The notes below the pieces were generated by a model. The model worked only from the letters and a program-made list of their open reading frames with translations, searched no databases and was not told where the DNA came from. A stretch of DNA of 32,201 nt from Caldifarciminota bacterium (lineage in GTDB: Bacteria; Hydrothermota; Tepidihabitantia; SM23-42): positions 297,399 to 329,599 of the forward strand of contig CP070664.1 of assembly GCA_020355325.1 (NCBI GenBank). Reading direction: 5' to 3'. Shown in pieces: positions 15,054 to 24,159 of the stretch. The first letter of the stretch is position 1. Every line of letters begins with the position of its first letter. The translations under genes were made by a program, and so were the position numbers.

Positions 15054-15504
15054 TGTCGACATCGAGAAAGTTTCGAAGAGGATAACCACGCTGTTAGAAG
15101 ATTTGGGATTGCGGTTATATGATCTTCAATACAATCACGTGTCAAAGACACTGCGTGTTTTTATCGATCGCGAGAAGGGTGGGATAACGATTAAAGATTG
15201 TCAAAAGGTGAGTACCATACTTTCGCGAGACCTGAATAACACCGACCTCATTAACGCGTCATACACGCTGGAGGTATCATCGCCGGGTGTTGAAAGATAT
15301 TTGAAAAGGCCTGAACATTATGCATGGGCAGCAGGAAAGCGTGTTGAGATCGATGTTGGCGAAAAGAAGGTCACGGGGTTCATACGGCGTACAGAGCAGA
15401 ATGGTGTTGTTGTTGCAGCAGAGTCGGGTGAGGAATTTATACCATTCGATTCAATCGTGAAGGCAAAGATCGCCGAGGAGATTGGCTATGGTAGACGAAG
15501 GTGA
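15046..15504 (+). CDS. rimP: ribosome maturation factor RimP
   Basis: A 152-residue RimP that helps to assemble the 30S subunit in this family. It shows LRVFIDREKGGITIKDC, the hallmark YTLEVSSPGVERYLKRPEH and a C-terminal SH3-like part (KRVEIDVGEKKVTGF). The start is GTG at 15046, with GGAGG 7 nt upstream inside the end of proS, and the two genes overlap by 8 bp. It sits directly before nusA, the usual rimP-nusA-infB order. Confidence 0.95.
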   Translation: MNNVDIEKVSKRITTLLEDLGLRLYDLQYNHVSKTLRVFIDREKGGITIKDCQKVSTILSRDLNNTDLINASYTLEVSSPGVERYLKRPEHYAWAAGKRVEIDVGEKKVTGFIRRTEQNGVVVAAESGEEFIPFDSIVKAKIAEEIGYGRRR

Positions 15505-16768
15505 TTTGATTATTGAAAACATTAAGTCGATTGCGCGCGCTCGAGGCGTCAAGTTCGATTACGTGATTGAATCCCTTGCTGAGGCATTGAAAAGCGGCGT
15601 CAAGAGAAAATTCGGAAAGCTGGTAGAGTCTGAGGTAGCGGTCAATAAATCTACGGGCGAGATAAAAATTTTCATCGTGAAGAAGGTCGTTGAGGACATG
15701 ACGAGTCCTGATATTGAAATATCCTTGGAAGAGGCACAGAAGAAGAGTTCGAAATACAAGATTGGCGATATTTTTCGCATACCGGTTTCCATTGCTGAGT
15801 TGGGGAGAACAGCCGTGGAGTCGGTCAAGCAGACACTCACACAACGAGTGAGCGAGGCTGAACGGAATAGAATTTTAAGTGAATACGAAAAGAAAATCGG
15901 TGAAATTGTGAAAGGTATTGTGAAGGTCGTGAGTCGTAATGAGGTGCTCGTCGATTTGGGGCCGGTCGAAGCAACAATTCCAAACTACGGTATCATGAGG
16001 ACCGAGCACTATCGTTTGGATTCACCAATCAGAGCAGTTGTCTTAAGGGTCGACCGTGCACAATGGGGTCCCAAAATTATTCTTTCTCGCACCGATCCGA
16101 AGTTTCTCGAACGGCTTCTCTTTTATGAAATTCCCGAGGTTGAAGAGGGTATTATTCAGGTGATTAAGATTGTCCGCGAACCCGGTGTGCGCGCTAAGGT
16201 CGCCGTGCAAACACTCGACCCAAAGATTGATCCGATTGGCGCATGTGTTGGTTATCGGGGCAGCCGTATTCAATCCGTTGTGAAAGAACTGTCCGGAGAG
16301 CGAATTGACATTATTCAGTGGAGTAAAGAGCCAAATCTTAAGGTTTCAAGGAGTCTGTCACCAGCGAAAATAAAGGAGATTGTCAACGTCGGTGAAGGAC
16401 ATGTGTTGGCAGTTGTTCCTGATGAAGACTATTCAAAGGCAATCGGTAAGAATGGTGTCAACGTCGATCTTGCTTCAAAACTGTGTGAAGTTGAGATAGA
16501 GATCAAGAAGGCATCTGATTACGAAGAAGAACTGGCGAATAAGGCACTCGCCGAGATAAGGCTCGAAGACGTCGCCGATTTATCGTCAGAGCTCAAAGAG
16601 GCACTGCTTGAGAAGGGATACTCAAATGTTTTGTCGGTGCTCAATGCTCCGACCGATGAACTGAAGTTTCTTTTGAAAATGGATGATGAGCAAGTCGCTG
16701 AATTGATAGAAACGTTAAAACCCAAGAAAGAGAAGGAGAAAGAGGATGCCGCAAAAGAAAGTTCATAG
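15488..16768 (+). CDS. nusA: transcription elongation/antitermination factor NusA
   Basis: A 426-residue NusA that binds RNA polymerase and nascent RNA. An N-terminal polymerase-binding domain (about 1-135) is followed by an S1 domain (GEIVKGIVKVVSRNEVLVDLG), and KH domains with DPIGACVGYRGSRIQ and GKNGVNVDLASKL. A short C-terminal helical region (DLSSELKEALLEKGYSNVL) resembles helix-hairpin-helix repeats of some NusA tails; the long acidic repeats of E. coli NusA are absent. I chose ATG 15488 with GAGGAG 7 nt upstream rather than the TTG two codons earlier. It overlaps rimP by 17 bp and infB by 23 bp. Confidence 0.96.
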   Translation: MVDEGDLIIENIKSIARARGVKFDYVIESLAEALKSGVKRKFGKLVESEVAVNKSTGEIKIFIVKKVVEDMTSPDIEISLEEAQKKSSKYKIGDIFRIPVSIAELGRTAVESVKQTLTQRVSEAERNRILSEYEKKIGEIVKGIVKVVSRNEVLVDLGPVEATIPNYGIMRTEHYRLDSPIRAVVLRVDRAQWGPKIILSRTDPKFLERLLFYEIPEVEEGIIQVIKIVREPGVRAKVAVQTLDPKIDPIGACVGYRGSRIQSVVKELSGERIDIIQWSKEPNLKVSRSLSPAKIKEIVNVGEGHVLAVVPDEDYSKAIGKNGVNVDLASKLCEVEIEIKKASDYEEELANKALAEIRLEDVADLSSELKEALLEKGYSNVLSVLNAPTDELKFLLKMDDEQVAELIETLKPKKEKEKEDAAKESS

Positions 16769-18833
16769 CGTAGCAAAGAATCTCGGCCTGTCGAGTGACG
16801 CACTCATAAAACTGCTCGAGGAAATTGGCATTAAGGCGAAAGGGCACATGTCAACGCTCACCGATGAGGAGATAAAACGTGTAAAGGCAAAAATTTCTGA
16901 AGGGAAGCGACGAGTGAAGAGAGAATTTACGCGTCGCTGGCCGAAACCAAAGGTTAAAGAGAAGCGCAAAAAAATTGACCAGGAGGAAATCCGCGAAACA
17001 GTGAAATCGACACTCGCCAAGTTGGAGAAACGGGAGACAAAAAAACATTACAAGCGTGAAGAACCGACGAAAGTGGAACCGACACCAACAGAGAAGGTTG
17101 TTGAGGTTGTCGACTTCATGACCGTTGCGGAATTAGCACAAGCGCTCGATCGTCCACCAATCGATGTCATAAAAAAATGCATGGACTTGGGGCTCATGGT
17201 GAGTTTGAATCAACGCCTCGACCTCGATACAATCTCGCTTCTGTGCGATGAGTTCCAGTGCACGATGAAGGCCGTCTCCGTGGAAGAACAGATAAAACCC
17301 GGCGAAGAGGTTGAAGAGGTCGAACGGCCGCCCGTCGTGACGGTTATGGGACACGTAGACCACGGTAAAACGACACTCCTCGATGCGATTACAAAACTGA
17401 GGGTTGCTGAACAGGAATATGGGAAGATCACACAACGCATGGCTGCCTACCAGATTATTTATAATGATAAAGTCATCACGTTCCTGGATACACCAGGACA
17501 CGAGGCATTTACGGCGATGAGGGCACGCGGTGCACAAGTTACCGATATCGTTATTTTAGTTGTAGCAGCCGACGATGGTGTGATGCCACAGACGGTTGAG
17601 GCAATCGACCATGCACGTGCTGCAGGTGTGCCGATTATTGTTTGTATTAATAAAATTGATTTACCGAAGGCAAATGTGAATTTGGTGAAGACGCAGCTTG
17701 CCAAGGAAAATGTTTTGATAGAGGAATTTGGCGGAAAGGTTATTTCCGTTGAGACATCGGCTCTCAAGGGCAAGGGTATTCCAGATCTATTAGATGCAAT
17801 TCTGGTGAAGGCCGAAGAGTTGACGTTGAAGGCACCAGGCAATAAATCTGCAAAAGGTGTTGTTATTGAGGCGCGACTCGACCGCGGAAAAGGTAATGTC
17901 TCGACGATTCTTGTCCAGGAAGGTAGTCTTTATAAAGGCGATCCCTTCGTGTGCGGCTCCCACTTTGGCAGGGTAAGAGATATGCTTGACGAAAATATGG
18001 AGAGAACAGAAAAGGCTGGTCCTTCGACTCCGGTACTGGTTCTGGGATTCAGTGGTTTACCTCAGGCAGGTGAGATTTTTATGGCGGTGGGTGATGAGCG
18101 CAAGGCGCGAGAGCTTGCGAACCAGAGAAAACTTATGGAGCGCAGCCGACAGATGACAGCAAAAGCAAAACTGACTCTTTTGGATCTACAGGAGAAGATA
18201 AAGACTGGTGAGATGAAGGAGTTAAAGATTATTCTCAAGGCGGATTCGGCTGGTTCGGTTGAGGTACTCGATGAGAAATTACAGGAATTGAATATGGAGA
18301 ATGTGAGTGTGAAGATTATCCATAAGGGTGTTGGAAAGATAAATGTTTCGGATGTTCTCCTTGCCGAGGTTACGGGCGCAATTTGCGTCGGATTTCATGT
18401 CGGTCCAGATACCAATGCGCTGGAATCAGCGGAGCGTGAGGGAGTAGAAATTCGGACGTACCGGTTGATCTATGAGGCATTGGATGACCTTCGTGCCGCA
18501 ATGCTCGGCATGCTGGAACCCAAAATACAAGAAATTCTTATCGGTGAAGCCGAGGTGCGGCAGGTGTTTCATATTCATAAAGTCGGGCTGGTCGCCGGCT
18601 GTTATGTGAAGGATGGTAAAGTGACACGAAATGCCGTTGCCCGTATTGTGAGGGGAGACAAGCAAATTGCGGCTTCAAAGGTTGTTTCGTTAAAAAGATT
18701 TAAGGAAGATGTCAAAGAAGTGCTAACGGGTTATGAGTGTGGTGTTGGCCTCGAAGACATCGAGGACATTCAAGAAGGCGATACTATTCAATTTTACAAA
18801 ATAGAAGAAGCAGCAGTCGACAATGGCCGATAG
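16746..18833 (+). CDS. infB: translation initiation factor IF-2
   Basis: A 695-residue IF-2, the GTPase that delivers initiator tRNA. Two IF2_N-type helical domains (about 3-50 and 124-172) flank a basic charged linker. The GTPase domain has G1 GHVDHGKT (202-209), G3 DTPGH (248-252) and G4 NKID. The switch I segment reads GKITQRMAAY (226-235), unlike the usual GGITQHIGAY, although the GTP-contacting Thr229 is kept. The C-terminal part carries the EF-Tu-like barrels and IF-2 C1/C2 domains. The ATG lies inside the end of nusA, and the stop overlaps the DUF503 gene by 11 bp. Confidence 0.96.
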   Translation: MPQKKVHSVAKNLGLSSDALIKLLEEIGIKAKGHMSTLTDEEIKRVKAKISEGKRRVKREFTRRWPKPKVKEKRKKIDQEEIRETVKSTLAKLEKRETKKHYKREEPTKVEPTPTEKVVEVVDFMTVAELAQALDRPPIDVIKKCMDLGLMVSLNQRLDLDTISLLCDEFQCTMKAVSVEEQIKPGEEVEEVERPPVVTVMGHVDHGKTTLLDAITKLRVAEQEYGKITQRMAAYQIIYNDKVITFLDTPGHEAFTAMRARGAQVTDIVILVVAADDGVMPQTVEAIDHARAAGVPIIVCINKIDLPKANVNLVKTQLAKENVLIEEFGGKVISVETSALKGKGIPDLLDAILVKAEELTLKAPGNKSAKGVVIEARLDRGKGNVSTILVQEGSLYKGDPFVCGSHFGRVRDMLDENMERTEKAGPSTPVLVLGFSGLPQAGEIFMAVGDERKARELANQRKLMERSRQMTAKAKLTLLDLQEKIKTGEMKELKIILKADSAGSVEVLDEKLQELNMENVSVKIIHKGVGKINVSDVLLAEVTGAICVGFHVGPDTNALESAEREGVEIRTYRLIYEALDDLRAAMLGMLEPKIQEILIGEAEVRQVFHIHKVGLVAGCYVKDGKVTRNAVARIVRGDKQIAASKVVSLKRFKEDVKEVLTGYECGVGLEDIEDIQEGDTIQFYKIEEAAVDNGR

Positions 18834-19116
18834 ATTTTTTATTGGCCGATGCGAATTTGATTTACATATCGAGAATTGTCGGTCTCTGAAAGATAAGAGA
18901 AGGGTCGTCTCGAGTTTAAAAGAGAAATTAAGAAATCGTTATAATGTTTCCGTCTGTGAATATGGCGACCTCTCACTCTGGCAAAGGACTCAGTTGGGCG
19001 TTGTGATGTGTGGTAATGACCAGACGGATCTTGATTCGAGAATGAAGGCACTCTTGAGTTATTTGAATAAAATACATTCTGTATCATTATTAGATTATTC
19101 ATTTCAAATCATTTAA
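18823..19116 (+). CDS. DUF503 family protein
   Basis: A 97-residue DUF503 protein, often found between infB and rbfA. It shows the family pattern C-x-x-LKDKRRVVSSLKEKLRNRYNVSVCE, DLSLWQRTQLGVVMCGND and a helical tail. Its molecular role is not established; location implies ribosome or RNA biogenesis. It overlaps infB by 11 bp, and its TAA shares one base with the rbfA ATG, so expression is probably coupled to both. Confidence 0.93.
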   Translation: MADRFFIGRCEFDLHIENCRSLKDKRRVVSSLKEKLRNRYNVSVCEYGDLSLWQRTQLGVVMCGNDQTDLDSRMKALLSYLNKIHSVSLLDYSFQII

Positions 19117-19454
19117 TGAGAGAAAAGAGAATCGCCTCGGTACTTGAACGGGAAGTGTCGACGATTATTACACAAGATATGAGAGATCCTCGGCTCGGGT
19201 TTATTACTGTGACAAGGGTGGAGGTGAGTCCTGATTTGAAGACAGCGATAGTCTACTTCTCGAGTCTTGAAAAAAAGTCAGAGAGTCTTGAGATATTAAA
19301 CAAGGCACGAGGTTTTATTAGGACAACACTCGCACGCCGTGTCAAATTAAAGTTTATGCCAGAACTCCAGTTTAAGATAGACGATAGTTATGAATATGGA
19401 AAAAAGATAGATGAGCTCTTTGAGACGATTAATAGAGACGATACAGAAGAGTAA
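19116..19454 (+). CDS. rbfA: ribosome-binding factor A
   Basis: A 112-residue RbfA, the KH-like 30S maturation factor. The N-terminus RIASVLEREVSTIITQDMRD, then PRLGFITVTRVEVSPDLKTA and VYFSSL, and PELQFKIDDSYEYGKKIDEL near the end match the family over its full length. The ATG is coupled to the DUF503 stop by TAATG, and the 3' end overlaps nrnA by 44 bp, a long overlap even for this compact operon. Confidence 0.95.
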   Translation: MREKRIASVLEREVSTIITQDMRDPRLGFITVTRVEVSPDLKTAIVYFSSLEKKSESLEILNKARGFIRTTLARRVKLKFMPELQFKIDDSYEYGKKIDELFETINRDDTEE

Positions 19455-20376
19455 GCGGGTATTAGTCGGTACTCATATTGATCCTGATTGTGATGGCATT
19501 TGTGCTGCCCTCGTCTGCGGCTATCTTGTACACTATTATAAGGGAAGAAAACCTGTTCTCTATTGTTCTTCACCGATACCTTCTAAATTTCACTTCCTCA
19601 TGGGCAATTGGAAATTTGTTCGCAGAATCCCTGATTTTGATCTCTTGATCGCCGTTGATTCTGCTGGGATTTCGAGAGTATTTCCTCATGTTGATGAACC
19701 GATGCGGGAGGGACTCATATCAAAATCAATTGTCAATATTGACCACCATCGAAGCAATAATGCATTCGGAAGGGTAAGTATTGTTGATGAACATGCATCA
19801 TCCACATGTGAGATTCTCTATCGGATATTCAAACGATTACACATAAAGATTAATCGATTTGTCGCTGATAACCTCTACTGTGGATTATATAGTGATACCG
19901 GTGGATTTGTCTATCCGAATACATCTAAAAAAGCATTGAAAATCGCAACCGAGTTGGTAGGGCTTGGCGTGAAACCAACGTCACTCGTGAAAAGACTCAA
20001 TGTAAAAACATTAGCGGGAACATTACTATTGAGTGAGGTGTTAAGGACAATTGAAATTAAACATGGTATCGGCAGCATGTACCTCACCCAAAAGATGTTG
20101 AGAAAGAGCCGTGGCGAAATGGTTGATTCTGAAAATTTTGTCTCTTTTTTGCAGGCAATCGGTGGTGTTCGGGTTTCGCTCTTCTTGCGTGAAGAAAGAC
20201 ATGGGACACGGGTTAGCCTACGTAGTGACGGCATCATCGATGTCGATAGACTGGCAAGACGATATGGTGGGGGCGGTCATCGTCTTGCCGCAGGTCTCAG
20301 AATGCAACACAATATTACTACCGCAAAAGAAAAGATGTTCAGTGCGCTCCTCAAAGAAATGAGGCGTAAGGCGTAG
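19411..20376 (+). CDS. nrnA: DHH/DHHA1 phosphoesterase, NrnA-like
   Basis: A 321-residue DHH-family phosphoesterase. The first metal motif is THIDPDCDG (21-29), the DHH motif is at 111-113 in NIDHHRSN, and YSDTGGF and the DHHA1 glycine loop GGGGHRLAAG follow. Members at this locus are usually NrnA-type enzymes that degrade nano-RNA and often also 3'-phosphoadenosine-5'-phosphate. The gene starts inside rbfA with no strong Shine-Dalgarno, so coupling is likely. Its last codons and the bases after the TAG are made of GCGTA repeats (20362-20389), an odd run that may have altered the C-terminus. Confidence 0.9.
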   Translation: MSSLRRLIETIQKSKRVLVGTHIDPDCDGICAALVCGYLVHYYKGRKPVLYCSSPIPSKFHFLMGNWKFVRRIPDFDLLIAVDSAGISRVFPHVDEPMREGLISKSIVNIDHHRSNNAFGRVSIVDEHASSTCEILYRIFKRLHIKINRFVADNLYCGLYSDTGGFVYPNTSKKALKIATELVGLGVKPTSLVKRLNVKTLAGTLLLSEVLRTIEIKHGIGSMYLTQKMLRKSRGEMVDSENFVSFLQAIGGVRVSLFLREERHGTRVSLRSDGIIDVDRLARRYGGGGHRLAAGLRMQHNITTAKEKMFSALLKEMRRKA

Positions 20377-20389
20377 AGCGTAGTGCGTC
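20362..20389. repeat. GCGTA micro-repeat across the nrnA stop codon
   Basis: Four imperfect copies of a 7-8-bp unit (AGGCGTA, AGGCGTA, GAGCGTA, GTGCGT) run from inside the nrnA 3' end into the intergenic gap. The nrnA stop TAG is formed by one copy. A 7-bp inverted repeat CACATTC/GAATGTG (20391-20397 and 20413-20419) follows. Confidence 0.6.
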
Positions 20390-20452
20390 ACACATTCGTT
20401 TACTCTATGCCTGAATGTGAATTGAAAAGAACGATTTTTTCTCCAAAGAGTA

Positions 20453-21088
20453 ATGCGTGATGATATTTTGCTGATAGACAAGCCCGTCGGTTTTAGTTCT
20501 TTTCAAATTGTGCGAATTTTAAAGAAACGATATCAAAAAGTCGGTCATGCTGGGACTCTTGACCCGTTCGCGAGCGGATTACTGATTATCCTCATAGGAC
20601 GAGCGACAAAGCAGTTCACCGCAATGCAAACACGAGATAAAGAGTACAGCGGTGAAATGGTGCTCGGACGATCGACCGACACATACGATATAAGTGGTAC
20701 GTGGAAACAGGAATCATGTCGTGTAGAAGATTTTACATTGGATACACTTAATGAAATCGGCACACGGTTTACCGGTGAAATTGAGCAGATACCGCCGAGG
20801 TTTTCTGCTTTAAAAGTTGGTGGAAAAAAAATGTATGAACTGAGCCGCAAGGGAACGAGCGTGTTGGCACGAAGACGGAGAGTGTTTGTACATTCATTTA
20901 CTCTTACCGCAATCAACGAGCGTATGGTAAGATTCAACGCAGTCGTTGGTAAGGGTGTTTACATACGTTCGCTCGCGCATGATTTCGGCATTTCACTACA
21001 TTGTGGTGCAACGCTTGTATCACTGCGGCGAACGAGGATTGGGGAATACGATGTCTCTCAGGCAAAGAAGATTGGTGACCTATTGTGA
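20453..21088 (+). CDS. truB: tRNA pseudouridine55 synthase, short form
   Basis: A 211-residue TruB that makes pseudouridine 55 in the tRNA T-loop. The catalytic motif GHAGTLDPFASG has Asp37, and RDKEYSGEMVLGRSTDTYD, PPRFSALKVGGKKMYELSRKG and GVYIRSLAHD are family landmarks. The protein stops near the end of the catalytic domain; the C-terminal PUA-like domain of many bacterial TruB proteins is missing or reduced. Upstream is only a weak AAAGAG, and the 76-bp gap after nrnA is the largest inside the operon. Confidence 0.93.
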   Translation: MRDDILLIDKPVGFSSFQIVRILKKRYQKVGHAGTLDPFASGLLIILIGRATKQFTAMQTRDKEYSGEMVLGRSTDTYDISGTWKQESCRVEDFTLDTLNEIGTRFTGEIEQIPPRFSALKVGGKKMYELSRKGTSVLARRRRVFVHSFTLTAINERMVRFNAVVGKGVYIRSLAHDFGISLHCGATLVSLRRTRIGEYDVSQAKKIGDLL

Positions 21089-21131
21089 GGACAGAGAAAA
21101 TTTCATTTAAGAACGGAAGTGGTCATAAATC

Positions 21132-22025
21132 ATGAACGTTATCATTGATAAGAAAAATTCTATTACGAAGGATTCAATTTGTGCTATTGGAAGTTTTGAT
21201 GGCATTCACCGCGGGCATCAAGAGATTGTAAAATATTTAAAGAAGTTAGCAGGTACGGAAAAAAATACCGGTGTTATAACCTTTACACCCTTGCCTTTTT
21301 TTGTACTCAAGAAAGCCCCGATTTTCTATCTGACGCCGAGAGAGGAAAAAGAGACTATTTTTAAAGAACTAGGTATCGATTTTATGTATTACTTTACGTT
21401 CACAAAAAAATTTGCAGCTCTGGACCCTCAGCAATTTGTAAAGAAGATTGCGACGCGGATCGCACCTTCTATCGTTGTCGTCGGTGAAAATTTTCATTTT
21501 GGAAGGGATCGGAAGGGAACCGCGAAAATATTACAGGCGTTAGCAAAAAATTACTTTTCGGTTGAAATTTGCGCGCGCATCGAGGATGATGGAACAATTT
21601 CGAGCACGCGGATTCGCGAACTTCTCTTATTGGGACATATGAAGGCTGCGAATAGGCTTTTGGGGAGAGAATATTCGGTGTCCGGCCAGGTCATCAGGGG
21701 TAAAGGAAAAGGTCAGCAGCTTGGGTTCCCTACAATAAACATCAAGGTACCAAAAGAAAAATTGATTCCACTCGAGGGCGTATACAAGGCAAAGGTTCTC
21801 TGTGGAACAGAGGAATTTCTTGGGGCTATGTTTTGTCGCCACGATTTGATAGAGGTTCACATCATAGACTTCGTGGGCGATTTTTATAGGAGACATGTGA
21901 CCGTGAAATTTCTTGAACGTATCCGTGGCATTGCACAATTCGCAAATGACGAGACATTGAAATCCGCGATTGCTCGGGATATAGAGCAAATAATTCACCA
22001 TCCGAAATCTGATCCATTCGCCTAA
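21132..22025 (+). CDS. ribF: bifunctional riboflavin kinase/FAD synthetase
   Basis: A 297-residue RibF that turns riboflavin to FMN and FAD. The N-terminal nucleotidyltransferase has GSFDGIHRGHQ with HRGH at 26-29, GENFHFGRDRKG and ISSTRIRELL. The C-terminal kinase has RGKGKGQQLGFPTINI and a late EVHIIDFVGDFYRR, both typical. It ends the operon 43 bp after truB; truB-ribF adjacency is common. The Shine-Dalgarno is weak. The next gene has its own promoter. Confidence 0.95.
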   Translation: MNVIIDKKNSITKDSICAIGSFDGIHRGHQEIVKYLKKLAGTEKNTGVITFTPLPFFVLKKAPIFYLTPREEKETIFKELGIDFMYYFTFTKKFAALDPQQFVKKIATRIAPSIVVVGENFHFGRDRKGTAKILQALAKNYFSVEICARIEDDGTISSTRIRELLLLGHMKAANRLLGREYSVSGQVIRGKGKGQQLGFPTINIKVPKEKLIPLEGVYKAKVLCGTEEFLGAMFCRHDLIEVHIIDFVGDFYRRHVTVKFLERIRGIAQFANDETLKSAIARDIEQIIHHPKSDPFA

Positions 22026-22048
22026 TCCATTTCAGAGTATTTCATTTC

Positions 22049-22076
22049 TTGACTTCAAAACTTTTGTCGTTATCTT
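22049..22076 (+). promoter_or_regulatory. promoter of the DUF3160 lipoprotein gene
   Basis: TTGACT (22049-22054), a 16-bp spacer and TATCTT (22071-22076). The ATG at 22095 is 18 nt after the -10 box, so the mRNA should begin close to the GAAGGAGG Shine-Dalgarno. Confidence 0.7.
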
Positions 22077-22094
22077 TATTGTGAAGGAGGAAAA

Positions 22095-24059
22095 ATGCAA
22101 CCTTATAGTTTAATTCTTTTATTGACTTTACTGTCATGTCCTGTGCCGATGAAAGAAGGAAGTCTCACGATCAAGCCTGAGAAAATTGAACCACAGGAAT
22201 TGTACGATTCCTTCAGTTCCGCAGAAAGAGATATTTTATTGAAGTACGGTTTCTTTGCACAGAAATCAACACATAAAAAATTTAGTGACCTCTACAAATC
22301 CCTCAAAGATAGAAATCTACCCATTTATATTACCACCGATTGTGTGCTCCATTCCTATCACATTCTCTATGACTATTCGCTGCGCATGTTGGAAATGAAT
22401 TACCTGTATGAGGAAGTGCGCTCTTTAACGGAGACGATGATTGCGAGAACACAGGAATTGGCAAGGGACGCTCCGGGTGATATTGAAGCCGCATTGTTGG
22501 ATAACCTTGCCTATTTTGAAATTGCAGCAAAGCTTATGGATCCGCATTTCGCGGTATCAACGTCTCGTGAGAGAGTAGTCCGTGAAGAGGTGAACTTAAT
22601 TAATAAAGCCGAAGGTTTTGCCGTGTCGCCACTCTTCGGTCACAAAGAGGATTACACGCAGTACAAGCCGCGTGGTCACTACACGAGGAATGAGATTTTA
22701 CAAAAATACTTTCGTGCAATGATGTGGTACGGAAGAATGACGTTTCGCCTGAAACCCGATCAGAGAGATGAAGGAAATAAAAAGGGCAAACATCAAACGC
22801 GCCAGGCTTTGCTGATTTTGGAGGCGGCGCAAGATTATTTTGATCAATGGGAAAAAATCAATACACCCATTCTTCTCTATGTTGGAAAAAGTGATGATTT
22901 GACACTCTTAGAATATTTCGAGATAAAGAATAGAGATTTTCCAGGTGAAACGCCATTGCAGATCGCGTCAAATGACAGGAAACTCACGGAATTCATCGAT
23001 GAAGCGCTGAAGGCTCGTGTGCCCAAAATCACGTCAGATGCGGTTTTGGACATCGAAGAGCCGGCCATTATCACCAAGGGATTGCGATTCTTCGGTCAGA
23101 AATTCATTCCAGATTCCTATATTTTCCAAAATCTTGTTTACGACAAGGTTGGAACGCGAATGAATCCCAGGCTTTTTCCAAAGGGCTTAGATGTCTTGGC
23201 TGTACTCGGTTCAAACAGGGCACGAGAAATTCTTATCGAACGATACAATGAACATGCCTATCTCAATTATGAAACACAAATGGAAAAATTACGACATGAA
23301 TTCAAAGAATTGAGCGAGGCGGATTGGCGATTCAATCTCTATTGGGGGTGGCTTTATACACTCAAATCACTCATCATACCCGTTCCGCAATTCCATGCTG
23401 CGTATCAGGATAAGTGTTTGCAGACCGCGCTCGGCAGTTGGGCAGAACTACGACATGATACAATTTTGTATGCGAAGCAGTCGTACACTGCTGAGATAAC
23501 AGCAATACGGCCGAAGCCCGAGCTGGTAAGAGGATATGTTGAACCTATCCCCGAATGCTACAAGCGCCTTAAACAATTGGTCGATATGAGTAGAACCGAA
23601 TTAGAACAGCAGGCATTTCTCGATGAAACTGTAGAGTTGAAATTTATAGAGTTTAGTAGGTTACTCGAAAACCTTGAACGCATCGCACAAAGCGAAATAG
23701 AAAATAAAACATTAACCGAAGATGACTATCGTTTTATACAACATATTGGCAGCGCCTTAGAGGGTATAGAAACATTTCCCGCTGCTGCGTACACCACCGA
23801 GACCGACGAACGTGCCGCACTCATCGCCGATGTCCACACCGACATAAATACGAAACAGGTGCTCGAAGTGGGAAACGATGTTCCTGCTCTCCTGTATACA
23901 GTCGTTGAGATGAACGGTACGCAACAGCTCTTTATTGGTGGTGTGTATGATTATTATGAATTTTTACAGCCGATGGGCGAGAGGCTTACTGATGAAGAAT
24001 GGCAGAAACTGTCACCAAAGCCTGCCAAACCGGATTGGATTGAATTTTTTGTAAGATAA
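22095..24059 (+). CDS. DUF3160 domain protein, probable lipoprotein
   Basis: A 654-residue protein matching the DUF3160 family, whose function is unknown. The N-terminus is a short hydrophobic stretch ending LLSC, a lipobox with Cys15, though the N-region before it lacks positive charge. Family-like landmarks include IYITTDCVLHSYHILYDYSL, RAMMWYGRMTFRLKPDQRDE, FFGQKFIPDSYIFQNLVYDK, LRHDTILYAKQSY and a C-terminal GGVYDYYEFLQP. A surface or periplasmic location is likely. GAAGGAGG lies upstream of the ATG. It has its own promoter and a strong terminator, so it is a one-gene unit. Confidence 0.9.
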   Translation: MQPYSLILLLTLLSCPVPMKEGSLTIKPEKIEPQELYDSFSSAERDILLKYGFFAQKSTHKKFSDLYKSLKDRNLPIYITTDCVLHSYHILYDYSLRMLEMNYLYEEVRSLTETMIARTQELARDAPGDIEAALLDNLAYFEIAAKLMDPHFAVSTSRERVVREEVNLINKAEGFAVSPLFGHKEDYTQYKPRGHYTRNEILQKYFRAMMWYGRMTFRLKPDQRDEGNKKGKHQTRQALLILEAAQDYFDQWEKINTPILLYVGKSDDLTLLEYFEIKNRDFPGETPLQIASNDRKLTEFIDEALKARVPKITSDAVLDIEEPAIITKGLRFFGQKFIPDSYIFQNLVYDKVGTRMNPRLFPKGLDVLAVLGSNRAREILIERYNEHAYLNYETQMEKLRHEFKELSEADWRFNLYWGWLYTLKSLIIPVPQFHAAYQDKCLQTALGSWAELRHDTILYAKQSYTAEITAIRPKPELVRGYVEPIPECYKRLKQLVDMSRTELEQQAFLDETVELKFIEFSRLLENLERIAQSEIENKTLTEDDYRFIQHIGSALEGIETFPAAAYTTETDERAALIADVHTDINTKQVLEVGNDVPALLYTVVEMNGTQQLFIGGVYDYYEFLQPMGERLTDEEWQKLSPKPAKPDWIEFFVR

Positions 24060-24080
24060 TTTTCTTGGCGGTTTATACGA

Positions 24081-24121
24081 AAGGCTTAGCCTCGTGTGGG
24101 AAGAGGCTAAGCCTTGTTTTT
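24081..24121 (+). terminator. strong intrinsic terminator after the DUF3160 gene
   Basis: A 13-bp perfect stem AAGGCTTAGCCTC (24081-24093) / GAGGCTAAGCCTT (24103-24115) with a 9-nt loop, followed by G and five T. It lies 21 bp after the DUF3160 stop. Confidence 0.9.
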
Positions 24122-24159
24122 CTCTCCCTCAAAAGGGGATACGAAATGAGGAGGGGTAA

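Noticed and set aside
20391..20419. Terminator between nrnA and truB
   Set aside because: The CACATTC/GAATGTG pairing has only 7 bp, a large loop and no T-run, so the operon probably continues.
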